A stretch of 64,000 bases of DNA from Pseudonocardia alni (GCF_002813375.1 NZ_PHUJ01000003.1:3472001-3536000), one strand, 5' to 3'. Shown: positions 17,584 to 26,558, counted from the stretch's first letter. Translations and numbers: made by a program. Notes: generated by a model from the letters alone, not told the origin.

Positions 17584-18489
17584 TCAGGGGGCGCGGTGGA
17601 ACTGCTCGCGGCGGCCCTGGCGGAGCAGGGTCAGCCAGTCGCGGAAGGCGCGCGGGTCGCGTTTCGTCACCAGGAAGTACCAGGCGAACCTCGGCAGCTC
17701 CAGGAGGCCGATCCTCCGCATCCCGGGCTGGGACATCAGGTAGCCGCGGTTGCGGTAGGTGTAGTAGCGCTTGACCTCGTCGCCCGGGTCCTGGGCGTGC
17801 AGCCGCCCGCCCAGCATCGGCTTGAACTCGTCGGAGCCGTAGGGGTGCAGGTAGGTGGCCTGCAGCGCGGTGCCGAAGGGAAGCCCGGACCGGACCATCC
17901 GGCGGTGCATCTCCACCTCGTCGCCGCGGACGAACAGGCGCAGGTCCGGCACCCCGATGACCTCCAGCGTGGAGGCCCGGAAGAGGGCGCCGTTGAAGAA
18001 CGAGGCGATCCCGGGGAGCAGGTCGTCGGGGCCCAGTGCCGAGCGGGACCGGTGCCAGGTGACGCCTCGGCGCAGCGGGAAGGCGAGGCGGTCCGGGTCG
18101 GCCTTGTCGGCGACCACCGGTGACACCGCGGCGAGTCCGTGCCGCGACGCGACGTCGAGCAGCGTGGCGAGGGTGGACTCGTCGGCGGCGTGGCCGTCGT
18201 CGTCGGCCAAGAAGATCCACTCCGCGCCCATGGCGAGTGCGTGCAGCATCCCCAGGGCGAAGCCGCCCGCGCCGCCGAGGTTGGACCACGAGGGGAGCCA
18301 CGTCGTCGGCAGCGGGCAGGCCTCGACCGCGTCACGCGCGGGCAGGTCCGGCCCGTTGTCGACGACGATCAGGTGCGCCAGCGGGTGGGTCTGCTTCGCC
18401 ATCGCCGCGAGCGAGTCGACGAGCAGCTCGGCCCGGTGCCGCGTGACGATGACGCCGACGACCGAGCCGGGCGGGAGCGGTCCGGTCAC
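17584..18489 (-). CDS. glfT1: galactofuranosyltransferase GlfT1
   Basis: GT2 glycosyltransferase that adds the first galactofuranoses to the rhamnosyl-GlcNAc-PP-decaprenol linker. 301 aa against ~304 for Rv3782. GT-A core: VVGVIVTRHRAELLVDSLAA, IVVDNGPD, metal-binding DDD at residues 96-98 (18196-18204), FVRGDEVEMHRR acceptor/catalytic region. GTG 18489 overlaps wzt by 4 bp, so it is translated coupled to the galactan exporter, as in M. tuberculosis. Confidence 0.92.
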   Translation of the reverse strand: MTGPLPPGSVVGVIVTRHRAELLVDSLAAMAKQTHPLAHLIVVDNGPDLPARDAVEACPLPTTWLPSWSNLGGAGGFALGMLHALAMGAEWIFLADDDGHAADESTLATLLDVASRHGLAAVSPVVADKADPDRLAFPLRRGVTWHRSRSALGPDDLLPGIASFFNGALFRASTLEVIGVPDLRLFVRGDEVEMHRRMVRSGLPFGTALQATYLHPYGSDEFKPMLGGRLHAQDPGDEVKRYYTYRNRGYLMSQPGMRRIGLLELPRFAWYFLVTKRDPRAFRDWLTLLRQGRREQFHRAP

Positions 18490-19238
18490 GACGGGGTTCG
18501 CCCCTTGTAGTGGTCGAGGACCTCGTGCAGCGGGCCGTACTCCTTGATCGTCCCGTGCTCCATCCACAGCGCGGTGTCGCACAGGTCGGCGAGGAACTCG
18601 TCGGAGTGCGAGGCGAAGACCAGGATCCCGGAGCGGTCGACGAGCTCGTGGAGCCGGTTGCGGGCCTTGTTCAGGAACTCCGCGTCGACGGCGCCGATGC
18701 CCTCGTCGAGCAGCAGGATCTCGGGGTCGATCGAGGTGACGACGCCGAGAGCGAGCCGCACCCGCATACCCGTGGAGTACGCCCGCAGCGGCATCTCCAG
18801 GTAGTCGCCCAGCTCGGTGAAGGCGGCGATGTCGTCGATCCGCGCCTCCATCTGCTTGCGTGTCATGCCCAGGAACAGGCCGCGGATCAGGATGTTCTCG
18901 TAGCCGGAGATCTCCGGGTCCATCCCGACGGCGAGGTCGAACACGGGCGCGACCTTGCCGCGGACCAGCGAGCGACCGCGGGTGGGCTCGTAGATGCCGG
19001 CCATCAGCCGCAGCAGCGTGGACTTGCCGGCGCCGTTGTGCCCGACGAGCGCGACGCGGGCGCCCTTGTCCAGGCTGACGGTGATGTCGCGCAGCGCCTC
19101 GATGATCGGCACCTTGGCGTCGGTGCCGATCCGGCCGCCCGCCTTGCCGAGGACGGCCTTCTTCAGCGACCGCGTCTTGGCGTCGAAGATCGGGAAGTCG
19201 ACGGCGGCGCGGTCGATCCGGATGCGGGGTTCAGTCAC
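18486..19238 (-). CDS. wzt: galactan exporter ATPase Wzt (RfbE, Rv3781-like)
   Basis: 250 aa ABC ATPase of the polysaccharide-export (TagH/Wzt) type that powers flipping of the lipid-linked galactan. Walker A VGHNGAGKST, the Wzt-type signature YSTGMRVRLALGV, Walker B ILLLDEGIGAVD and HSDEFL switch. N-terminal FPIFDAKTRSLKKAVLG is typical of this subfamily. No C-terminal carbohydrate-binding domain. Six bp after the wzm stop, 4-bp overlap with glfT1. Confidence 0.93.
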   Translation of the reverse strand: MTEPRIRIDRAAVDFPIFDAKTRSLKKAVLGKAGGRIGTDAKVPIIEALRDITVSLDKGARVALVGHNGAGKSTLLRLMAGIYEPTRGRSLVRGKVAPVFDLAVGMDPEISGYENILIRGLFLGMTRKQMEARIDDIAAFTELGDYLEMPLRAYSTGMRVRLALGVVTSIDPEILLLDEGIGAVDAEFLNKARNRLHELVDRSGILVFASHSDEFLADLCDTALWMEHGTIKEYGPLHEVLDHYKGRTPS

Positions 19239-19244
19239 AGAGGT

Positions 19245-20111
19245 TCACACCCAGTACGCGACGCGGGAGCGGTAGTTGCGCAGGCAGATCAGGGCCGCGG
19301 CCCAGCCGACGATCGTGATCACGCCCGTGACCAGCCAGTACCGGCCGACGATCTCCTGGCCGAGCAGCGGCTGGCGCACGATCTCGACGAAGTGGAAGAC
19401 CGGGTTCAGCTCGACCAGCTGGGCGCGCTCGCGCGCGGCCGGGTTGTCGCTCAGGATGTCGACCGACCAGACGATCGGGGTCAGGTAGAACACCAGCTGG
19501 GTGACGCTGGCGATGATCGGGGGGATGTCGCGGAACCGGGTCGCGAGGATCCCGGCGAGGATCGCGACCCAGGCGCCGTTGATCGCCAGCAGCGCGAACG
19601 CCGGGATCGCCAGCAGCGTCGACAGCCCCAGCGGATGCGGGAACACGATCATCAGCACGACCCAGACGACCAGGTTGTGCAGGAAGAACAGCGTCTGCCG
19701 CCACACGAGCCGGTAGATGTGCAGGCTGAGCGGGGCGGGCAGGAACTTGATCAGGCCCTCGTTGGCGATGAAGACCTCGCTGCCCTCGAGGATGCAGCCG
19801 GACACGAAGTTCCAGATCAGCAGCCCGACGGCGACGTGCGGCAGGAACGTCGCCAGCGAGATCTGGAACAGCGCCGAGTAGAGGATCCCCAGGCCGAGGG
19901 CGATGACGCCCATGCTGATCGAGATCCACAGCGGTCCCAGGACGGAGCGGCGGTAGCGCTGCTTGATGTCCTGCCAGCCGAGGTAGCCCCACAGCGGCCG
20001 TTGCCGCCAGCCCTGGGCGAGGTCCGCGAAGGCCCGCCGCCAGCTGCGCGGGCTCGACACCTCGGACGGGTCGACGACGTCACCCGGCTCGTCGGTCACG
20101 GTCACGGCCAC
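19245..20111 (-). CDS. wzm: galactan exporter permease Wzm (RfbD, Rv3783-like)
   Basis: 288 aa ABC-2 permease partner of Wzt. N-terminal cytosolic helix with LWGYLGWQDIKQRYRRSVLGPLW, the hallmark of polysaccharide exporters, then six helices and AWVAILAGILATRFRDIPPI. Start GTG 20111 was chosen because TACCCT ends 6 nt upstream (20123-20118), giving a leaderless transcript for wzm-wzt-glfT1. Gene order wzm-wzt-glfT1 matches the function: the galactan made by GlfT1/GlfT2 is flipped by this transporter. Confidence 0.92.
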   Translation of the reverse strand: MAVTVTDEPGDVVDPSEVSSPRSWRRAFADLAQGWRQRPLWGYLGWQDIKQRYRRSVLGPLWISISMGVIALGLGILYSALFQISLATFLPHVAVGLLIWNFVSGCILEGSEVFIANEGLIKFLPAPLSLHIYRLVWRQTLFFLHNLVVWVVLMIVFPHPLGLSTLLAIPAFALLAINGAWVAILAGILATRFRDIPPIIASVTQLVFYLTPIVWSVDILSDNPAARERAQLVELNPVFHFVEIVRQPLLGQEIVGRYWLVTGVITIVGWAAALICLRNYRSRVAYWV

Positions 20112-20117
20112 CCGGTG

Positions 20118-20123
20118 AGGGTA
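20118..20123 (-). promoter_or_regulatory. -10 hexamer TACCCT for leaderless wzm
   Basis: Read on the minus strand, TACCCT-N6-GTG(20111). The 87 bp up to the bpa stop hold nothing else, so this probably starts the wzm-wzt-glfT1 operon. Confidence 0.6.
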
Positions 20124-20198
20124 CTCAGACGCGGTCCGCGGGCCCGGCAGGGGAGGCCCCGGCCGGGACACCGCGAAACCGCAGGTCGTCGTCGTGCG

Positions 20199-20735
20199 TC
20201 AGAGGTACTGCCCGGTTCCCCGGCCCATGCCCTCGGGGACGCCGCCCTGCTCCGGCCCGCCGACGCCCGGGGGCAGCCCGCGACGCATCTGCTCCAGCTG
20301 TGCCCGCGCGGCCATCTGCTGGGCGAACAACGCGGTCTGGATGCCGTGGAACAGACCTTCCAGCCAGCCGACCAGCTGGGCCTGGGCGATCCGCAGCTCA
20401 CCCTCCGACGGGATCGTGTCCGCCGTGAACGGCAGGCTGAGCCGCTGCAGCTCCTCGCGCAGCTCCGGCGCCAGGCCCTCCTCGAGCTCCTTGACGGAGT
20501 TCTCGTGGATCTCCTTGAGCCGCTCGCGGGACGCCTCGTCCAGCGGTGCGGCCTTCACCTCCTCGAGCAGCTGCTTGATCATGGTGCCGATCCGCATGAC
20601 CTTCGCGGGCTGCTCCACCATCGACGCGGGGCTCTGACCCTCGTCGTCCTGCGGAACCGAGGCCATGCCCACCGGGCGCCCGTCGGCGCCGACCACCACG
20701 ACCCGGTCCCCGGGGGTCTCCTGCTCGTCGCTCAT
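20199..20735 (-). CDS. bpa: bacterial proteasome activator Bpa/PafE
   Basis: ATP-independent ring activator that opens the 20S proteasome gate. 178 aa. The four-helix core (MVEQPAKVMRIGTMIKQLLE, DEASRERLKEIHE, ELREELQRLSLPF, AQAQLVGWLEGLFHGIQTAL) is nearly identical to Rv3780, and the C-terminus ends in GQYL, the docking motif for proteasome alpha-rings. The tail before it is Gly/Pro-rich and flexible. ATG 20735 was preferred over ATG 20744 since CAGAAT lies 7 nt upstream. Its place beside wzm-wzt-glfT1 is the mycobacterial arrangement; a functional link to galactan export is not known. Confidence 0.93.
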   Translation of the reverse strand: MSDEQETPGDRVVVVGADGRPVGMASVPQDDEGQSPASMVEQPAKVMRIGTMIKQLLEEVKAAPLDEASRERLKEIHENSVKELEEGLAPELREELQRLSLPFTADTIPSEGELRIAQAQLVGWLEGLFHGIQTALFAQQMAARAQLEQMRRGLPPGVGGPEQGGVPEGMGRGTGQYL

Positions 20736-20759
20736 GCCCGCCATTCTGGACCCGCCCGC

Positions 20760-21746
20760 TCAGGAGTTCACGAGGAGGAGCTTGCCGGTCACCCCACCGG
20801 CGTCCAGCCTGCGGTGCGCGTCGGCGGCGTCGGACATCGCGAACCGCTCGAAGACCACCGGCTTCACCCGGCCGTCGGCGAACAGCGGCCAGACGTTCTC
20901 CCGGACCCCGTCGACGATCTCGGCCTTCGAGTGCGGGCCGTCGACCGGGCGGCCGCGCAGGCCCATCGCCGAGACGTGGCCGCGCTTGGCGAGCAGTGCG
21001 CCGATGTTCAGCTCGGCCTTCACCCCGCCCTGCATCCCGATGATCATCAGTCGTCCGTCGCGGGCGAGCGCGGACAGGTTGTTCGCCAGGCCCTTGGCGC
21101 CCATGTTGTCGAGGATGACGTCGGCGCCGTGGCCGTCGGTGGCCTTCTTCAGCTCCTCGGCGATGTCGTCGTGGTAGTCGATGACGATGTCGGCGCCCAG
21201 ATCGCGGCAGAACTGCAGCCGGTCGGCGTGGCCCGCGGTGGCGGCGACGCGCGCGCCGAGCGCCTTCGCGACCTGGATCGCGTGCGTTCCGATGCCCGAC
21301 GAGCCGCCCTGGACCAGGAACGTCTCGCCCTCGGCGAGCCGGCCTTCCAGGAACACGTTCGACCAGACGGTGCAGGCGACCTCGGGGAGGCCGCCCGCCT
21401 CCTCCAGAGAGACGCCCGCGGGGACGGGCAGCAGCTGCGGGGCCGGGACGGCCACCTTCGTCGCGTAGCCGCCGCCGGCGAGCAGGGCGCACACCTCGTC
21501 GCCGACCGACCAGCCGGTCACGCCCGCACCGAGCGCGGCGATCCGGCCCGCGCACTCCAGACCCAGGATCTCCGACGCGCCGGGCGGGACCGGGTAGTTC
21601 CCCTGGACCTGCAGGAGGTCGGCCCGGTTGACGGCCGAGGAGACGATGTCGAGCACGACCTCGCCCGGGCCGGGCTCGGGATCGGGCACCTCCGCCCACG
21701 TCATCTGCTCAGGTCCGCCGTACTCGGTCAGGGTGATCGCCCACAT
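20760..21746 (-). CDS. PIG3-type NAD(P)H quinone oxidoreductase
   Basis: 328 aa zinc-free medium-chain reductase. MWAITLTEYGGPEQMTWAEVP, the AVNRADLLQVQGNYP motif of PIG3/TP53I3 enzymes, FLVQGGSSGIGTHAIQVAKALGA NADPH-binding region and GADVILDNMGAK are present. Expected to reduce quinones in a one-electron detoxification or redox role. Stop is 24 bp before bpa, likely co-transcribed; orthologue of the M. tuberculosis gene near Rv3777 is plausible. ATG 21746. Confidence 0.88.
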   Translation of the reverse strand: MWAITLTEYGGPEQMTWAEVPDPEPGPGEVVLDIVSSAVNRADLLQVQGNYPVPPGASEILGLECAGRIAALGAGVTGWSVGDEVCALLAGGGYATKVAVPAPQLLPVPAGVSLEEAGGLPEVACTVWSNVFLEGRLAEGETFLVQGGSSGIGTHAIQVAKALGARVAATAGHADRLQFCRDLGADIVIDYHDDIAEELKKATDGHGADVILDNMGAKGLANNLSALARDGRLMIIGMQGGVKAELNIGALLAKRGHVSAMGLRGRPVDGPHSKAEIVDGVRENVWPLFADGRVKPVVFERFAMSDAADAHRRLDAGGVTGKLLLVNS

Positions 21747-21800
21747 GGGAGCCGACGGTATTCCGTGGCGCGCCCGTCGGCGATCCGGCACGGTCGACCG

Positions 21801-22487
21801 ATGGACGTGCTCCCCGCGCCGATCGACCCGGTGCCCGACCCGTGGCCGATGTCCGGGCTGACCCTGCGGACCCCGCGCCTGGAGCTGCGCGTCGAGGACG
21901 ACGCGTCGGTCCGGGAGCTGATCGCGGCCGTGCACGAGAGCGGGATCCACCCGTCGTCGGAGATGCCGTTCCGCGTCCCGTGGACCCGGGCCGACCCGCG
22001 GCACCTGGGGCGCGGCATCGCGCAGTACGTCTGGTCGAACCGCGCGAAGGCGTCGCCGGACTGGTGGACGCTGCAGTTCGTCGTGCGCGCCGAGGGCCGG
22101 GTGGTCGGCCTGCAGGACGTCGTGGGCGACCGGTTCGGTGTGCGTCGTGAGATCGCGACCGGCTCGTACCTCGTGCGACGGGCGCAGGGCCGCGGTCACG
22201 GCACCGAGATGCGGGCCGCGGTGCTGGCCTTCGCGTTCGACCACCTCGGCGCGGTGGCGGCGCGCTCGGAGTACCTGGCGGGCAACCCGAGGTCCGCGGC
22301 CGTGTCGGCCCGGCTCGGGTACCGCGACGACGGCACCGCCACGATCGTCCACGGCGATGCCCGGATCACCGAGTACCGGGTGCTGCTCGCCCGGGAGGAG
22401 TTCGTGCGGCCCGGGTGGGAGCTCGGCGTCGACGGCTACACCGCGGACCTGGCGGCGTTCCTGGCGGCCGACCCGCCGGTCAGCTGA
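21801..22487 (+). CDS. GNAT-family N-acetyltransferase (RimJ/RimL type)
   Basis: 228 aa. LTLRTPRLELRVEDDASVRELIAA is the RimJ-like first strand-helix, REIATGSYLVRRAQGRGHGTEMRAAVLAFAF carries the acetyl-CoA pyrophosphate loop (R-x-x-G-x-G, here RAQGRGHG), and GNPRSAAVSARLGYRDDG is the conserved C-terminal part. Divergent from the quinone oxidoreductase with 54 bp between starts. Target unknown. The last 8 bp overlap the convergent membrane-protein gene. Confidence 0.88.
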   Translation: MDVLPAPIDPVPDPWPMSGLTLRTPRLELRVEDDASVRELIAAVHESGIHPSSEMPFRVPWTRADPRHLGRGIAQYVWSNRAKASPDWWTLQFVVRAEGRVVGLQDVVGDRFGVRREIATGSYLVRRAQGRGHGTEMRAAVLAFAFDHLGAVAARSEYLAGNPRSAAVSARLGYRDDGTATIVHGDARITEYRVLLAREEFVRPGWELGVDGYTADLAAFLAADPPVS

Positions 22488-23097
22488 AGACCAGCTCGCG
22501 GTGGCGCGGCAGACGCAGCCACACCTGCCCGGCGACGAGGAGTACCGCCAGCACGACGCACCACTGCACGGCGTGCACCGCGGGCACCATGTCGATCGGC
22601 AGGGTGTGGGCGACCACCACCCGCAGGGCGGCGTCGAGGAACAGGCCCGCCGCCCAACCGGCCGTCAGCCACCGCCAGATCCCGCGGAACCGGGCGGAAC
22701 GGGCCCAGCGGAGGTCCCACTCGTCGGGGCTGTGGCCGGTCTCGGTGAGGGTGAGTCTGCCGATCGTGAACAGCACCGGCCGTGCCGAGGGGACGCTCGC
22801 GAGCAGCACGACGCCCAGGGCGGCGGTGACCAGCGCCTCGCGGGCGAGCAGGACGCGGTCGTCGCCGCCGACCAGCGCGGTCGCCGCGCTCGCCACGCAC
22901 AGGACGAGCACGAGTACCGCGAACCACTTGACGCGCCGGTGCCGCAGCAGCACCCACAGCGCCCGTCCCGCCGGGACCGCGGCCCCGGCGAGCAGCGCGG
23001 GCCCTGGCGCGACCCCGCCCGCCCGCAGGCCGTAGAAGAGCACCAGCGGCGCGACGACGTCGCCGAGCACGGTGGCCGCGAGCTCCCGGCGCCTCAC
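22480..23097 (-). CDS. VC0807-like integral membrane protein
   Basis: 205 aa, six hydrophobic helices. The opening RRRELAATVLGDVVAPLVLFYGLRAGGV and the central TETGHSPDEWDLRWARSARFRGIWR between helices 4 and 5 are like the actinobacterial VC0807 family; function unknown. GTG 23097 overlaps the alpha/beta-hydrolase stop by 4 bp (GTGA), so it is translated with that gene. Confidence 0.65.
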   Translation of the reverse strand: MRRRELAATVLGDVVAPLVLFYGLRAGGVAPGPALLAGAAVPAGRALWVLLRHRRVKWFAVLVLVLCVASAATALVGGDDRVLLAREALVTAALGVVLLASVPSARPVLFTIGRLTLTETGHSPDEWDLRWARSARFRGIWRWLTAGWAAGLFLDAALRVVVAHTLPIDMVPAVHAVQWCVVLAVLLVAGQVWLRLPRHRELVFS

Positions 23098-23948
23098 GAC
23101 GCCGCCACCAGCGACGACAGCCGCTCGGCGACGCGGTCGGGGAACTCGCCGGGCAGCGCGTGCGTGGCGTCCGGCCACACCTCGACGGTGCCGCGCGGCA
23201 GCAGCGCGGCCCGTTCGCGGGCCCGGCCGGCGTCGAGCATCGTGCTGCGCCCGCCGAGCAGCACCAGGGTGCCGACGCCGACCGCCGCCACGTCGCGGGC
23301 GGTGGGCAGCGGCGGAAGCGGGACCGCCGGGGCGTAGCCGGACAGGCCCGCCTCGATCAGCTCGGCGACCGGGTCCCCGGCGACGTCGGCACCTCCGCCC
23401 AGCCGGGCCACGAACCGGCGCCGCAGCCACGACGGAGCGCCGGGCAGCGCACCGAGCGACGCGGCGACGGTCCCCGGCGGGATGCGCGTGAACGTGAGTG
23501 CCGGGTCGAGCAGGGTCAGCGTCCGGATCCCGGCCGGGGCACGGCGGGCAACCTCGAACGCCAGGCGCCCGCCCATCGAGGTCCCGACGAGGTGGCACGG
23601 CCCGAGCGCGTCGAGCACGTCGCGCAGCCAGCGGAGCTGGTCGTCGACCGACCGGATCGGTACGTCCTGGGTGCTGGCACCCGGGCCGCCGAGCGGGTCG
23701 ACGAGGTGCACGGTCGCGAGCCGCCGCAGTGGCGGCACGTTCGACGCCCAGCTCACTCCCGGCGAGCCCGCCCCGGGCAGCAGGACGATCGGGTCACCCG
23801 GCGGTCCGGCGCAGGTCAGGACGTGCACGGTGCCGTGACTGGTGCCGATGTCGCGGGTGCTCGTGGGCCCCAGCCCGGCGACGACGGCGCGGTGCAGCGC
23901 GCGGAAGCGGTCGCGGGTCGCGGTGCTGGTGAAGTGGCCGGTGCGCAT
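23094..23948 (-). CDS. alpha/beta-hydrolase
   Basis: 284 aa serine hydrolase. Oxyanion region VLLPGAGSPGVSW, nucleophile elbow GTSMGG (Ser ~125) and a C-terminal histidine in DATHALPGEFP are in the right order; the acid is probably in the GGRSTMLDAGRA segment. ATG 23948. Divergent from a TetR regulator that very likely controls it, and coupled to the downstream VC0807-like gene. Substrate unknown. Confidence 0.87.
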   Translation of the reverse strand: MRTGHFTSTATRDRFRALHRAVVAGLGPTSTRDIGTSHGTVHVLTCAGPPGDPIVLLPGAGSPGVSWASNVPPLRRLATVHLVDPLGGPGASTQDVPIRSVDDQLRWLRDVLDALGPCHLVGTSMGGRLAFEVARRAPAGIRTLTLLDPALTFTRIPPGTVAASLGALPGAPSWLRRRFVARLGGGADVAGDPVAELIEAGLSGYAPAVPLPPLPTARDVAAVGVGTLVLLGGRSTMLDAGRARERAALLPRGTVEVWPDATHALPGEFPDRVAERLSSLVAAS

Positions 23949-23968
23949 CGGTCCCCCTCTTCGCGATA

Positions 23969-24015
23969 CGATCGGACTGTAAAAGGAGGCGGGACTTCTC
24001 GCAAGCCGATCGGAC
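23969..24015. promoter_or_regulatory. two CGATCGGAC boxes in the hydrolase-TetR promoter
   Basis: Direct copies at 23969-23977 and 24007-24015 in the 82-bp divergent intergenic region, which also has the only AT-rich run nearby (ACTGTAAAAGGAGG). Candidate TetR binding sites. Confidence 0.4.
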
Positions 24016-24030
24016 CGGAACGGGGTGGCG

Positions 24031-24621
24031 ATGCCCAAGGTGGTCGACCACGGCCTGCGGCGCGACGAGATCGCGCGGGCGCTGTGGCGGATCGCGGCCG
24101 CTGAGGGCCTGGAGGCGGTCAGCCTGGCGCGGGTCGCGCAGGAGGCCGGGGTGTCCAAGGGGCGGGTGCAGCACTACTTCGCCTCCCGCGACGAGCTGCT
24201 GGACTTCGCGGCCCAGCAGCTGCGGCTACGGATCGACGAGCGGGTGCGCGCGCGGATGGCGACGGCCGCGCCGTCGTCGCCGCTGGAGGAGGTCCGCGCC
24301 CTGCTGGGCGCGCTGCTCCCACTCGACGACGATGCCCGCACCGACGCCCGTGTCGGCTCGGCGTTCCTGATCCGGTCCCTCGGCGACGAGCGGCTGCGCG
24401 AGACCTACCGGGCCGGTGACCGGCTCGTCCACGGGGCCGTCGCCGACCGGCTCGCCGCGGCCCGCGACCTCGGCGAGCTCGCCGCGCTCGACCCGGACCG
24501 GGAGGCCCTCGTGTTGCTCGCGCTGGCCGGTGGTCTCGCGGAGTCGGTGCTGCTGGGTGGCATCGACGGCGCCGGTGCGCTCGCCGTGCTGGACCACCAG
24601 CTCGGGCGGCTACGGCCCTAG
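24031..24621 (+). CDS. TetR-family regulator
   Basis: 196 aa. Helix-turn-helix AEGLEAVSLARVAQEAGVSKGRVQHYFASRDELLDF near residue 25-60; variable ligand domain after. The C-terminal half resembles TetR_C_6-type regulators (BetI-like). ATG 24031 taken; GTG 24025 is two codons earlier. Faces the alpha/beta-hydrolase gene across 82 bp. Stop overlaps the convergent metallopeptidase by 4 bp. Confidence 0.88.
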   Translation: MPKVVDHGLRRDEIARALWRIAAAEGLEAVSLARVAQEAGVSKGRVQHYFASRDELLDFAAQQLRLRIDERVRARMATAAPSSPLEEVRALLGALLPLDDDARTDARVGSAFLIRSLGDERLRETYRAGDRLVHGAVADRLAAARDLGELAALDPDREALVLLALAGGLAESVLLGGIDGAGALAVLDHQLGRLRP

Positions 24622-25553
24622 TCGAGGCTGCGTACGGCGAAGGTGTCGCAGGCGTCCGGGTTGCCGCTCTGCAGGCCGGTGGTGAACCACTTCTCGCGCT
24701 GCGCGGAGCTGCCGTGCGAGAACTGCGACTCGTCGACCCGGCCGCCGCCCAGGTTGGACTGGATGTAGTCGTCGCCGATCCGGGACGCGGTGTCGAGTGC
24801 GGCGTCGATGTCGGACTGGTTCAGCTCGCTGATCAGCGGCCTGCCCGACGGGCCGGGAGTGGTCGTCGCGTGGTTCGTCCAGACGCCCGCGTAGCAGTCG
24901 GCCTGCAGCTCCAGACGCACCGAGCCCGAGGTGGGGCCGGTGTCGTTGCCCGCCCGGCGGTTGGTGCCGGTCAGGTTCTGGATGTGGTGGCCGTACTCGT
25001 GGGCCATCACGTAGGCCTGTGAGAACGGCCCGCCCTGCGCGCCGAAGCGGGTCTGCAGCTCGCGGAAGAAGGTGAGGTCGATGTAGATCTCGGAGTCGGC
25101 CGGGCAGTAGAACGGCCCGCTGTCCGACGACGCCGAGCCGCAGCCGTCGGTGCTCACCCCGCCGGAGAAGAAGTTCGTCCGCGGCCGCTGGAAGCCCGAG
25201 GAGAACTGGGTGGCCCAGAAGTCGTCGAGGGAGTTGACGACGGCGACGACGCGGCAGTCCGTCGAGGTGTTCGCCGACTCGCCGGTGGCGCAGTTCTGCT
25301 GCAGCGACGAGTTGTCCGCGGTCTGGCCGGAGCCGACCTGGTCGAGCCCCGGGTAACCGCCGCCCGCGCCCATCCCGGAGATGTCGACGCCCGCGAAGTT
25401 CGACAGCAGCAGGTACAGGATGACGCCGACGAGGCCCAGGCCGCCGCCCGCCCCGGCCACCCGGCCGCCGACCCCGCCGCCCCGGCCGCCGCCGGACCCG
25501 CGCAGGTCGTCCACTCCGGACGTGTCGAGCCGGGCGTTCTCGTCGAACCGCAC
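24618..25553 (-). CDS. neutral zinc metallopeptidase (YpfJ family)
   Basis: 311 aa. A Gly-rich N-terminus and one membrane helix (LGLVGVILYLLLSNFAGV, residues ~55-72) anchor an extracytoplasmic peptidase domain with zinc motif HEYGHH (H185, E186, H189) and the downstream RLELQADCYAGVW motif. C-terminal FTTGLQSGNPDACDTF is a family signature. GTG 25553 follows GGGGAGG by 7 nt. Physiological substrate not known for the family. Confidence 0.92.
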   Translation of the reverse strand: MRFDENARLDTSGVDDLRGSGGGRGGGVGGRVAGAGGGLGLVGVILYLLLSNFAGVDISGMGAGGGYPGLDQVGSGQTADNSSLQQNCATGESANTSTDCRVVAVVNSLDDFWATQFSSGFQRPRTNFFSGGVSTDGCGSASSDSGPFYCPADSEIYIDLTFFRELQTRFGAQGGPFSQAYVMAHEYGHHIQNLTGTNRRAGNDTGPTSGSVRLELQADCYAGVWTNHATTTPGPSGRPLISELNQSDIDAALDTASRIGDDYIQSNLGGGRVDESQFSHGSSAQREKWFTTGLQSGNPDACDTFAVRSLD

Positions 25554-25634
25554 GTCGTCCTCCCCGAGATGAGACCGGGGAAATCCCACCACATCGCGCC
25601 GGAGCGCAACGGCGCGGACGTCACTCGCCACTCG

Positions 25635-26507
25635 TCAGGGGGTCCCGGGTCCGGCCCGCCACGTCGCGGCGGGGACGCCGTGCGCGGCCCGGAAGCGGCG
25701 GGCGAAGTAGCCGGGGTCGGCGTAGCCGACCCGGCCGCCCACCTCGGCGACCGGCAGGTCGGTGGACGCGAGCAGCCGCCGCGCCTCCCGCATCCGGCGC
25801 TCGGTGATCCACTGCTGCACGGTCCGCCCGGTCCCGCGGCGGACGACGGTCGTCAGGTGCCCCGGGGTGAGCCCGACGGCGGCGGCGACGTCGCGCAGCG
25901 ACAGCGGATCGGCGTACCGCTCCTCGACGACGGTGAACACCGCCGCGAGCAACGGGTCGCCGGACTCGGCGGGCACGTCGTCGACGAGCCGGCCCAGCGC
26001 CACCAGCAGCAGGGTCAGGTGGGCGCGGGCGGCCTCGGCGTGACCGTCGCGACGGTGGGAGAGCTCATCGTCGAGGTCGGCGAAGCGGGCCCGCCAGGTC
26101 GCCCGGTCCGCCGGCGGGACGCCGATCCGCTGGCCACCGCCGCGGTGGCGTCCGACGAACGGCGCAAGCAGCGGGTGGTCCCGCCAGGACGCGGGCGCGA
26201 CCGCATCGGCCGGGAAGATGACCGACCACAGCTCGCCGGGCGGCGCCGCGTCCTCCGCGGCGTGGTCGACCACGGCGCCCGGGGCGACGACGAACGCGTC
26301 GCCCTCGCCCAGCTCCCAGGTACGCCCGTCGACCCGGTACGTGCACGCGCCCCGCACGACGTGCACCAGCGTCAGGAAGTCGTGCGCGTGCGGTCCGCGC
26401 ACCCGCGGCAGGTCCACCGGCCCGTCGACGTGCTGGACCGCGATCGGCACCGGGCTGTGCGCGAAACCGATCAGCGGTACGTCCGAACTTCGTCCCACCA
26501 CGACCAC
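25635..26507 (-). CDS. AraC-family regulator with cupin-type sensor domain
   Basis: 290 aa. Residues ~10-170 form an AraC-like beta-barrel (PHAHDFLTLVHVVRGACTYRVDGR), residues ~190-285 the double helix-turn-helix (LSLRDVAAAVGLTPGHLTTVVRR and LPVAEVGGRVGYADPGYFARRFRAAHG). Divergent from the His-rich methyltransferase with 74 bp between starts; a matching CGAASTTCG palindrome lies on either side. The first of these is inside the assigned N-terminus, so the true start may be a few codons later. Confidence 0.88.
   Translation of the reverse strand: MVVVGRSSDVPLIGFAHSPVPIAVQHVDGPVDLPRVRGPHAHDFLTLVHVVRGACTYRVDGRTWELGEGDAFVVAPGAVVDHAAEDAAPPGELWSVIFPADAVAPASWRDHPLLAPFVGRHRGGGQRIGVPPADRATWRARFADLDDELSHRRDGHAEAARAHLTLLLVALGRLVDDVPAESGDPLLAAVFTVVEERYADPLSLRDVAAAVGLTPGHLTTVVRRGTGRTVQQWITERRMREARRLLASTDLPVAEVGGRVGYADPGYFARRFRAAHGVPAATWRAGPGTP
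26484..26492. promoter_or_regulatory. CGAACTTCG box, first copy
   Basis: Reverse complement of the box at 26559-26567; both stand near the AraC/methyltransferase divergent promoter. Candidate AraC half-sites. Confidence 0.35.
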
Positions 26508-26558
26508 GGATCGTGCCTTGTGAGCAGCTCGGACGCCATGGAGAGTCGATGGGGTACT

